Shown here piece after piece: positions 1 through 4,971 of a stretch of DNA of 5,156 nt. This DNA is from Prevotellaceae bacterium (GTDB taxonomy: Bacteria > Bacteroidota > Bacteroidia > Bacteroidales > UBA932). Every line of letters starts with the position of its first letter. Within the stretch, counting starts at the first letter, position 1. The position numbers and the translations under genes were made by a program. Under the pieces are notes generated by a model. That model was not told where the DNA came from. It was given only the letters and a program-made list of their open reading frames with translations, and ran no database searches. The stretch is taken from assembly GCA_031273485.1 (NCBI GenBank), contig JAISRS010000145.1, forward strand, positions 1 to 5,156, in the 5' to 3' direction.

Positions 1-1
1 A

Positions 2-133
2 GGTAGAAATAAGGTTTTTATACTTCGTCAAGAAAACAACCATATTAATATTGAATATTCTGCCAAAATTTACATCAATTTCGGAAATAAGATACTAAGC
101 CGGACAAGCCGGAACCAAAGAAGGTGTATTTGA
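2..133 (+). CDS. 3' end of an unidentified protein (5' truncated by window edge)
   Basis: A reading frame is open from the left edge to a TGA at 131-133 and gives 43 residues, beginning GRNKVFILRQENNHINIEYS and ending SRTSRNQRRCI. The composition is ordinary and hydrophilic: alternating hydrophobic and polar residues suggest beta strands (KVFIL, INIEY, KIYINF), followed by an Arg/Asn-rich basic tail. Another frame is open to 104 but is a less protein-like Ile/Leu/Lys string. I do not recognise the family. The tail is faintly like the C-terminal end of integrase-type transposases, which would suit its place beside a repeat array, but that is a guess. The start lies outside the window. Confidence 0.35.
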   Translation, partial: GRNKVFILRQENNHINIEYSAKIYINFGNKILSRTSRNQRRCI

Positions 134-150
134 CTGCGTCGAATTTACGT

Positions 151-427
151 TTCGTGGATAAAAATTCGTGGAAATTCGCAAAAATCCGAAGGATTTTAAT
201 TCGTGTAATTCGTTTAGTTCTATGACAAAGAAAAATTTCGTGTAATTCGTGTAATTCGTGGATAAATTAAAAAAAATCCGCAGGATTTTAAATTCGTGGA
301 AATTCGTGGAAAAAAAAATTCGTGGAAAAAAATTCGTGTAATTCGCAAAAATCCGAAGGATTTTAATTCGTGTAATTCGTTTAGTTCTATGACAAAGAAA
401 AATTTCGTGCAATTCGTGTAATTCGTG
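151..427. repeat. TTCGTG short-unit repeat array
   Basis: TTCGTG occurs 14 times, starting at 151, 165, 200, 237, 246, 255, 293, 303, 319, 333, 367, 404, 413 and 422. The unit is usually AATTCGTG plus T or G, and the closest copies lie 9 or 10 bp apart. Because the local unit is about 9 bp, the minus strand stays open for about 100 codons and yields Asn/Tyr/Thr-rich strings. These are almost certainly not proteins, since the two long duplicated segments inside the array are read in different frames. Arrays like this are familiar between genes in Bacteroidota genomes. Their function is unknown. Confidence 0.9.
173..294. repeat. 122-bp direct repeat, copy 1
   Basis: This segment matches 340-461 at every position except one (T at 243, C at 410), an offset of 167 bp. 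It contains a hairpin at 181-197 (AAAATCC, loop GAA, GGATTTT), a GTTTAGTTCTATGACAAAG block around 212-230, three TTCGTG units at 237, 246 and 255, and a second hairpin at 273-289 (AAAATCC, loop GCA, GGATTTT). The match stops sharply at both ends (172 versus 339, 295 versus 462), which points to a recent tandem-type duplication with a 45-bp TTCGTG-rich spacer between the copies. Confidence 0.95.
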
Positions 428-461
428 GATAAATTAAAAAAAATCCGCAGGATTTTAAATT
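340..461. repeat. 122-bp direct repeat, copy 2
   Basis: Second copy of the segment at 173-294, with C instead of T at 410. Its hairpins are at 348-364 (GAA loop) and 440-456 (GCA loop). Immediately to the right, 469-489 resembles the internal GTTTAGTTCTATGACAAAG block of the full copies (about 15 of 21 positions), so a decayed third unit may begin there. Confidence 0.95.
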
Positions 462-464
462 TGT

Positions 465-491
465 TCAAGTTTAATTCGGTGACAAACTTGA
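465..491. repeat. 8-bp inverted repeat at right edge of the array
   Basis: TCAAGTTT (465-472) and AAACTTGA (484-491) are perfect inverted arms around an 11-nt loop. There is no T-tract next to it, so it is a weak terminator candidate in either direction. It lies inside the decayed third copy of the repeat block and may simply be part of the repeat family. Confidence 0.4.
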
Positions 492-982
492 GGAGGGCAG
501 GGGATGCTGGCGACAAAACAATTCGATGACTAAAGATCAACTGTTCTAATCCATGACCAAAAAAAGCATTACTGAACAGAATCCCGAATTTGACATTCGG
601 AAACGAATAGTAATGCTTGGGGTAGGCATTTTCAATAGAAAATTTATCATTCTATTTTGTACCGCCCTATTTTTATTTTCTCACTGCAAAGGTACGGTTA
701 AAAAGATTTATTCAGATCGGTTTTTATGTTTTTTAACATACTTTTCTTGTGATATGTTTCTAAGATTTCAGTATTCTCATCGAATCAAATACATTAAGAT
801 TAGCAGTTTAATTATATATATTTAATAAATTGATGTATGCAATAATTTACATCACTTGGTTAAACTTTGGAGATAATTAAACCTTAACTTTTTATCGAAA
901 TCATTATGTTGATTTTTAATGTTTTAGTTCGGACTGTAGCGTCTGTGTCTGTTTAGACATTTCGCGCGGCATAAAAAATAAA
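492..982. other. Intergenic stretch without a convincing gene
   Basis: An open frame of 90 codons at 553-825 (+) begins inside the decaying repeat block and has no promoter or ribosome-binding site. It ends in a low-complexity Ile/Tyr/Ser tail and is not called as a gene. Small symmetric sites are present: TATGTT-4 nt-AACATA at 725-740, TGATGTA-10 nt-TACATCA at 831-854, and TGTCT-4 nt-AGACA at 946-959. A minus-strand match to the TAnnTTTG box (TACCTTTG, 694 to 687) has no upstream TTG and no recognisable gene after it. The region is AT-rich and probably holds the upstream control region of the gene at 1062. Confidence 0.5.
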
Positions 983-1015
983 TTGTGCGGATATGAAAAT
1001 AAATCCGTAATTTTG
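983..1015 (+). promoter_or_regulatory. Bacteroidota-type promoter for the DUF1080 lipoprotein gene
   Basis: The -7 box TAATTTTG (1008-1015) fits the TAnnTTTG consensus of the Bacteroidota primary sigma factor, and a TTG at 983-985 lies 22 bp upstream as the -33 element. Transcription would start near 1019-1022, leaving a 5' leader of about 40 nt before the ATG at 1062. A second match, TATATTTG at 1049-1056, is too close to the start codon to be the main promoter. Confidence 0.6.
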
Positions 1016-1032
1016 CCCGACATTTTAATTAA

Positions 1033-1065
1033 ATGAAAATAAAAATATTATATTTGAAAGTATGA
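1033..1065 (+). CDS. Possible 10-codon leader ORF overlapping the next start
   Basis: An ATG at 1033 opens a frame encoding MKIKILYLKV and stops at TGA 1063-1065. The stop overlaps the start of the lipoprotein gene in an ATGA arrangement (ATG 1062-1064), the classic geometry for translational coupling. It lies entirely within the predicted 5' leader, about 13 nt after the predicted transcription start. The sequence is very A/T-rich, so a chance ATG and stop are plausible. No stalling motif is recognisable in the peptide, and I infer no function for it. Confidence 0.2.
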   Translation: MKIKILYLKV

Positions 1066-1847
1066 AAAATAAGTTATTAATTTTATCATTAGTTTCCTTC
1101 TATCTTGTTGGTTGCAAGCAATCTTCAACGCAGGAAAACTGGATACAGCTGTTCAATGGAAAAGATTTGACGGGCTGGACTGTGAAAATTGCAGGTTATC
1201 CTGCAGGTGAAAATTTCGGCAATACCTTTTATGTCGAAGACGGATTGTTGAAAGTGAAATATGACGCTTACGGAGATGATTTTGCCAAGAGATTCGGACA
1301 TTTATTCACAAAAAATTATTACACCCACTACAAACTTCGTGTAGAATATCGTTTTGTGGGAGAACAAGCCAAAGGAGGTCCTCAATGGGCATATCGCAAC
1401 AGCGGAGCTATGCTGCATTCGCAAAATCCCGAAACAATGGCTTTGGATCAGGATTTTCCCGTGTCAATCGAGGCGCAAATGCTTGGCGGAGACGGAACAA
1501 ATGAACGCAGAACAGGTAATGTCTGTACTCCGGGAACAGGAGTTTCTATCGACGGAAAACCTTATGACGGACATTGTTACAATTCAAAATCTAAAACCTA
1601 CCATGGCGACCAATGGGTCACTCTCGAAATGGTTGTGTTGGGCGACAGTATTGTGCATCACATAATGGAAGGTGATACTATCCTGACATATACACGCCCG
1701 ACGGTTGATGAAGAAAATGTTTCATCCACCTACAGTTCCGGTACTGCTTTGGGCAAAGGGCATATCGCACTGCAATCGGAAAGTCACCCGATTGAGTTTC
1801 GTAAAGTGGAATTGCTGGATTTGACGCAAAAGAAAGGTAAAAAATAA
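1062..1847 (+). CDS. DUF1080 / 3-keto-disaccharide hydrolase family lipoprotein
   Basis: The 261-residue product is a predicted exported lipoprotein. It has a short basic start (MKNK), a hydrophobic stretch at residues 5-17 and a lipobox LVGC with Cys18 as the lipidation site, followed by a polar Ser/Thr/Gln linker. The rest is one DUF1080 (PF06439) domain of the concanavalin-like beta-sandwich type. Its hallmarks are LFNGKDLTGW at 30-39, RNSGAMLHS at 112-120, DFPVSIEAQMLGG at 131-143, TGNVCTPGT at 151-159 and the closing strand GHIALQSESHPIEFRKVEL at 233-251. Members of this family hydrolyse 3-keto-glucosides or related glycosides in the periplasm or at the cell surface; the exact substrate cannot be told from sequence. 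The length is normal for a single-domain member. The gene stands alone, with a promoter at 983-1015 and a strong hairpin after the stop. The ATG at 1062 is supported by the signal peptide directly after it. Confidence 0.93.
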   Translation: MKNKLLILSLVSFYLVGCKQSSTQENWIQLFNGKDLTGWTVKIAGYPAGENFGNTFYVEDGLLKVKYDAYGDDFAKRFGHLFTKNYYTHYKLRVEYRFVGEQAKGGPQWAYRNSGAMLHSQNPETMALDQDFPVSIEAQMLGGDGTNERRTGNVCTPGTGVSIDGKPYDGHCYNSKSKTYHGDQWVTLEMVVLGDSIVHHIMEGDTILTYTRPTVDEENVSSTYSSGTALGKGHIALQSESHPIEFRKVELLDLTQKKGKK

Positions 1848-1878
1848 GAAACTGAAACGCAAGGTTCGCAAAGTGAGT

Positions 1879-1925
1879 CGCAAAGAACGCAAAGAAAACA
1901 ACTTTGCGCTCTTTGCGGTTTCTTT
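1879..1925 (+). terminator. Long CGCAAAG-repeat hairpin, probable terminator
   Basis: Arms 1879-1894 and 1902-1917 pair over 16 bp with a single A/C mismatch (1887 and 1909) around a 7-nt A-rich loop. Each arm carries two CGCAAAG units, and two more imperfect units (around 1858 and 1868) precede them. A short T-rich run (1919-1925) follows. It starts about 30 bp past the stop of the DUF1080 gene, so termination of that transcript is the natural role. Similar CGCAAAG/CTTTGCG stems are common after genes in Bacteroidota genomes, so it may also be a dispersed repeat. Confidence 0.6.
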
Positions 1926-1956
1926 ATGCTCTTCTCTTAGCGTTAATATAACAATA

Positions 1957-2078
1957 GGGAACTTCTAAAAACTGCTTTTTCTGCGTTCGACTTCAATTTT
2001 TTAATCCTCATTTACAATTGGTAAACTCCGGTTTAAAAATCTTGTCTGCCTTGAAAAATCAAGTTTTTAGAAGTCCCC
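1957..2078. mobile_element. MITE-like 122-bp element with terminal inverted repeats
   Basis: The ends are 17-bp inverted repeats with one mismatch: GGGAACTTCTAAAAACT at 1957-1973 and the complement of GGGGACTTCTAAAAACT at 2062-2078. The element is flanked on both sides by AATA (1953-1956 and 2079-2082), a possible 4-bp target-site duplication. The exact centre is a CAATTG palindrome (2015-2020) flanked by TTTAC and GTAAA, and the halves share further patches such as TTTT tracts at matching distances, so the whole element is partly palindromic. It has no coding capacity. This is the expected form of a non-autonomous insertion element moved by a transposase elsewhere in the genome, but I cannot name the parent IS. 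It lies between two convergent genes, where insertion does no harm. Confidence 0.6.
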
Positions 2079-2096
2079 AATAATTTTTGGCGAGGC

Positions 2097-2116
2097 ATCC
2101 GAATGTTTGGATTTTT
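2097..2116 (+). terminator. Weak hairpin plus T-tract
   Basis: ATCCGA (2097-2102) pairs with TTTGGAT positions 2107-2112 over 6 bp, including one G-T wobble, and is followed by a run of T to 2116. It could be a rightward intrinsic terminator left downstream of the DUF1080 gene, now separated from it by the MITE-like element. The stem is short, so the call is tentative. It has no T-tract in the leftward direction and so would not serve the gene ending at 2129. Confidence 0.25.
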
Positions 2117-2128
2117 GTAGCGCATCCG

Positions 2129-2608
2129 TCAAAACTGTTTGATGCCTAAACAATTTATAAACATTTCGCCGTATTTCAAGAATAATAATGTCCAGACTAA
2201 AAACCGCAGGAACCTGCCGATTAAAGAAAAAGACATACAAATTTTAGGATTTATTCTATAAAATCCCAAAGCAAGTGACATGATGTCCCCCACCAAAGGC
2301 AACCAGGTGAAAAACGCAAGTAAAGCGCCATATTTATTAATCATATTTTTCTGTTTTTCCAGCTGTTCGGGTTTGACCTTAAATATTTTTTCAATCCATT
2401 TCCATTTACCCAGATAGCCTAATCCGTAACTTGTCAGACCTCCAAGCCAGTTGCCGAGGGTTACTATTATAAGCGCAATCCAGGGATTTGCCTTGAACAC
2501 CAGCAGTATCCCCGCATATATAATGTCGCTGCTTAAAGGGATAAGAGTTGAGGCGAGAAAAGCGCCGATGAATAATCCCAAATATCCTAACTGTAAAATT
2601 AATTCCAT
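2129..2608 (-). CDS. YqaA-like inner-membrane protein (DedA / VTT-domain superfamily)
   Basis: The 159-residue product is a polytopic membrane protein with hydrophobic segments at about residues 5-35, 42-66, 95-117 and 125-148. It fits the small YqaA branch of the DedA/SNARE-associated (PF09335) superfamily. An N-terminal re-entrant-like FLASTLIPLSSDIIYAG (17-33) is followed by GNWLGGLTSYGLGYL (52-66), an amphipathic positively charged loop (67-92), and the signature WLPLVGDIMSLALGFYRI (102-119) with a Pro, a Gly-Asp pair and a following Arg; GRFLRF is at 131-136. Relatives are flippase-like or transport-related membrane proteins needed for envelope homeostasis, but the role of the YqaA branch is not settled. 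The ATG lies 4 bp after the dnaG stop, with GAG just upstream, so it is almost certainly translated from the dnaG transcript. The length is close to that of E. coli YqaA (about 140 residues), so it looks complete. Confidence 0.85.
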   Translation of the reverse strand: MELILQLGYLGLFIGAFLASTLIPLSSDIIYAGILLVFKANPWIALIIVTLGNWLGGLTSYGLGYLGKWKWIEKIFKVKPEQLEKQKNMINKYGALLAFFTWLPLVGDIMSLALGFYRINPKICMSFSLIGRFLRFLVWTLLFLKYGEMFINCLGIKQF

Positions 2609-2612
2609 ACTC

Positions 2613-4586
2613 TTAAATTACAATGCGGTTTAAAAAATTGGCAATAATTTTTCGCTGTTCATCCAGTAACTTTAATTTTTCCAAAATATCAAAACCGCGC
2701 GATTCATCTTTTTCATCCTTCAGCTGTTGCATCAGCCCGTGATATGCAATTGTCAGTATCTTGGACTTATACACCGCCAATGCCTTAGGCACCGCCATTT
2801 GCATGTTTATTATCACATTAGTTGTTCCGTTCCAGATTTTGCTTACCATATAATTTTCATTACCCTGCATTTGGGTATCCATCAGCAGGGACACGGTCAG
2901 GGACGATGTGGAAATATCCTCATGGTGAATGAAATGACGGACAAAATCAACGCCTTCCTTATCGGCGACATTTTTCAACAACTGTTCGTATTCCTCAAAC
3001 AGTTTTTTATATTGCAGATTTTGCAGTTCAAGATCGTCATTCTTAATATCCTGTATTATATATTCATCCACATGAATAACTACCTCGTCGCCCTCCTCGT
3101 TTTCGGTACGAAACAGTTCTTCACGACCAAATCTCAGCATATACATAATAAGTTCTTTTTCCTGTTCCTGACAATAAATATTGTTGACAAACGACGGCAT
3201 AACAGGGATTACCGGTATGGCGACTTCTTCTGTCGTTTGCGGAATCTCCCTTGTTCCTCCGGCGTCGCTTGATTCGGCAGTGAACTGTTTCTTCCGGCTT
3301 TTCGCAACTTCGGCAGTGAGCGCGCTCTCCTCTATCTCAAGCGTTTTGCTACATTCCTTGATATATACGTTGCGCGTTATTAAGTCGGGAATAACGGATA
3401 TGGAATTTACGATTTCGTGTATAACTTCAACTTTTTTGATAGGGTCGTTTATTCCCTCGTTCAATAAATTGACTTTAAATGCGATGAAATCCTTTTCCGA
3501 GGAATTTAAAAACTGATGTAATTCCTCCGCATTGTGATTTTTGGCAAAAGAATCGGGGTCTTCTCCGTCGGGGAGCAGGACGACCTTCACTTTCAGCCCG
3601 AATTTCAGCAACATATCTATGCCGCGGATGGATGCTTTGATGCCGGCATTATCTCCGTCGAACAGCACTGTTACATTTTCGGTGAATCGAGATATCAGTT
3701 TAATCTGTTCTTCGGTGAGGGAGGTGCCGGAAGACGCCACAACATTCTCTACGCCTGCCGCAAACATCGATATCACATCCGTATATCCCTCCACTAAATA
3801 GCATTTGTCGAGCCGACTGATCGACTGTTTTGAAAAATATATCCCGTACAGTACGTTTCTTTTCAGATATATTTCGGAATCGGGCGAATTGAGGTATTTA
3901 GCCGTTTTTTTATCTGTTTGCAGGATTCTGCCTCCGAAGGCAATCACCCGTCCGCTAAGCGAATGGATTGGAAAGAGGACTCTTCCGGCGAATCTGTCGA
4001 TCAACGAGCCGTCGTCGCGCTTGATGGACAGACCTGTTTTCAGCAGAAATTCTTCCTTGTAACCGGCTGCTATTGCCGCTTTTGAAAACGAATCCCGCTT
4101 CATCGGACTGTAGCCGAGTTTAAACTGGTCGATGATTTTTTTAGAGAAGCCCCGTTCTTTGAAATAGCTTAAACCTATGGCTTTACCCTCGTCTGTGTTG
4201 TGTAATGTATTAATAAAAAAATCGTTGGCAAACCCCGAAACAATCATCATACTTTCACGGTCGTTGTTATGCGCAATCTCTTCCTGGGTCTGTTGCTTTT
4301 CATGGACTTCTATTCCGTATTTTTTGGCAAGATATTTCAGCGCTTCAACATAAGTAAGACGCTCGTGTTCCATAACAAAGGTTATGGAATTGCCCGCTTT
4401 GCCGCATCCGAAACATTTAAAAATACCTTTCGAGGGTGAAACCGTAAACGAAGGCGTTTTCTCATCATGGAAAGGGCATCTGCCTATAAAGTTCACTCCG
4501 CGCCGACGCAGCGTTACAAACTCGCCGACAACATCAATAATATCGGCGGCATCGACTATTTTCGTTACAGTCTGTGAATCTATCAT
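2613..4586 (-). CDS. dnaG: DNA primase DnaG
   Basis: The 657-residue product is the replicative primase, which makes the RNA primers for Okazaki fragments together with the replicative helicase DnaB. The N-terminal CHC2 zinc-binding domain has the ligands Cys37, His40, Cys58 and Cys61 (CPFH then CFGC, 17 residues apart). The RNA-polymerase core includes RFAGRVLFPI (198-207), AFGGR (216-220) and KYLNSPDSEIYLKR (230-243), with lysines where the family binds incoming nucleotide. The TOPRIM metal site is intact: Glu266 in VEGYTD, Asp310 and Asp312 in DGD, and Asp343/Asp345 in GEDPDS. An acidic, low-complexity linker (about 430-470) leads to a divergent C-terminal region (about 470-657) that should bind the helicase. 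That linker and tail make it longer than the E. coli enzyme (581 residues), as is usual in Bacteroidota. The start MIDSQTV agrees with the conserved family N-terminus; no clear Shine-Dalgarno precedes it, only an A/T-rich stretch. Confidence 0.98.
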   Translation of the reverse strand: MIDSQTVTKIVDAADIIDVVGEFVTLRRRGVNFIGRCPFHDEKTPSFTVSPSKGIFKCFGCGKAGNSITFVMEHERLTYVEALKYLAKKYGIEVHEKQQTQEEIAHNNDRESMMIVSGFANDFFINTLHNTDEGKAIGLSYFKERGFSKKIIDQFKLGYSPMKRDSFSKAAIAAGYKEEFLLKTGLSIKRDDGSLIDRFAGRVLFPIHSLSGRVIAFGGRILQTDKKTAKYLNSPDSEIYLKRNVLYGIYFSKQSISRLDKCYLVEGYTDVISMFAAGVENVVASSGTSLTEEQIKLISRFTENVTVLFDGDNAGIKASIRGIDMLLKFGLKVKVVLLPDGEDPDSFAKNHNAEELHQFLNSSEKDFIAFKVNLLNEGINDPIKKVEVIHEIVNSISVIPDLITRNVYIKECSKTLEIEESALTAEVAKSRKKQFTAESSDAGGTREIPQTTEEVAIPVIPVMPSFVNNIYCQEQEKELIMYMLRFGREELFRTENEEGDEVVIHVDEYIIQDIKNDDLELQNLQYKKLFEEYEQLLKNVADKEGVDFVRHFIHHEDISTSSLTVSLLMDTQMQGNENYMVSKIWNGTTNVIINMQMAVPKALAVYKSKILTIAYHGLMQQLKDEKDESRGFDILEKLKLLDEQRKIIANFLNRIVI

Positions 4587-4900
4587 GAATTTATTTAATC
4601 AAAAAAAATGAACTGTTTTATCCGCTTTCGACAGGTATCCCAACAAACGGAACTCCTGTTAAACAATGATGTACCTGTTATTGGCTTTTGATATTTACCG
4701 GCAAACCAACGGGCGCCAACATCGTTTCGGACTGCAAATGTAAGGAATTTCCGTTAGAATGTTTGATTTCGTACACTCGTAGTCCTCGTCATTGCGTCGC
4801 AAAAAAAATATTGTAACATAAAATTCGCAGAGCGCGCCGCAGGGAAGGTAAAGAGCTACAGGGGAAAACCCATTTCGAAAAGCGTCCCGACAAATATTAT
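4587..4900. other. Divergent intergenic region between dnaG and the lipoprotein gene
   Basis: About 385 bp separate two divergent starts (4586 leftward, 4972 rightward). The region holds the likely dnaG promoter (4735-4742) and the rightward promoter (4901-4933). Between 4587 and 4734 is the probable dnaG leader, with an inverted pair ACAGGTA (4631-4637) and TACCTGT (4672-4678) and an extra CCTGTT between them. TTGCG-T-CGCAA at 4792-4802 is a small palindrome. The minus-strand frame 4964-4695 (89 codons) crosses both promoters, has a Cys/Arg-rich random composition and is not called as a gene. Confidence 0.5.
4735..4742 (-). promoter_or_regulatory. Probable -7 box of the dnaG operon promoter
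   Basis: Read leftward, TACATTTG followed by CAG matches the Bacteroidota TAnnTTTG consensus well. Transcription would begin near 4729-4731, giving a leader of about 143 nt before the dnaG start. No TTG is found at the expected -33 spacing, so the match rests on the -7 box alone. It is the only such leftward match I find between dnaG and the divergent promoter. Confidence 0.4.
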
Positions 4901-4933
4901 TTTGCGGATAACACAAATATTTTCTTACCTTTG
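4901..4933 (+). promoter_or_regulatory. Bacteroidota-type promoter for the right-edge lipoprotein gene
   Basis: TTTG at 4901-4904 (-33) and TACCTTTG at 4926-4933 (-7) are separated by 21 bp, a textbook match to the Bacteroidota primary promoter. Transcription would start near 4938-4940 and leave a leader of about 32-34 nt. That leader begins with an all-A/T inverted repeat, AAATTTT (4937-4943) and AAAATTT (4950-4956). Confidence 0.75.
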
Positions 4934-4971
4934 CCGAAATTTTTGAATTAAAATTTAAATACAAATTCTTT

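Noticed and set aside
95..412. Minus-strand 105-codon frame rich in Asn, Tyr, Thr and Phe
   Set aside because: It lies over the TTCGTG array, begins with TTG inside the repeat, and reads the two near-identical 122-bp copies in different frames, so the peptide is a by-product of the DNA repeat.
150..461. CRISPR array
   Set aside because: The units are too short and unevenly spaced, and there are no unique spacers of constant length and no cas gene.
220..540. Minus-strand 106-codon frame
   Set aside because: It starts with TTG, most of its length is repeat translation, and it overlaps the other repeat frame; no promoter with a -33 element lies upstream.
687..694. Minus-strand TACCTTTG promoter-like box
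   Set aside because: There is no TTG at the -33 position, and the only leftward frames after it are very short or run into the repeat array.
553..825. Plus-strand 90-codon frame with one hydrophobic stretch
   Set aside because: It begins in the decayed repeat block, lacks promoter and ribosome-binding signals, resembles no known protein and ends in low-complexity sequence. A small membrane protein cannot be fully excluded.
1049..1056. Second plus-strand TAnnTTTG match (TATATTTG)
   Set aside because: It is 5 bp from the start codon and would leave essentially no leader; it also has no suitable -33 element. The match at 1008-1015 is better.
1354..1665. Plus-strand 103-codon frame inside the DUF1080 gene
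   Set aside because: It is a different-frame shadow of a clearly recognised coding sequence.
2727..4062. Several plus-strand frames opposite dnaG (such as 2727-3272, 3181-3516, 3534-3797 and 3805-4062)
   Set aside because: They are antisense to an intact dnaG with all catalytic residues, and their translations look like complements of its codons.
4695..4964. Minus-strand 89-codon frame between the divergent genes
   Set aside because: It runs across both promoters, has a random Cys/Arg/Asn-rich composition and no upstream signals.
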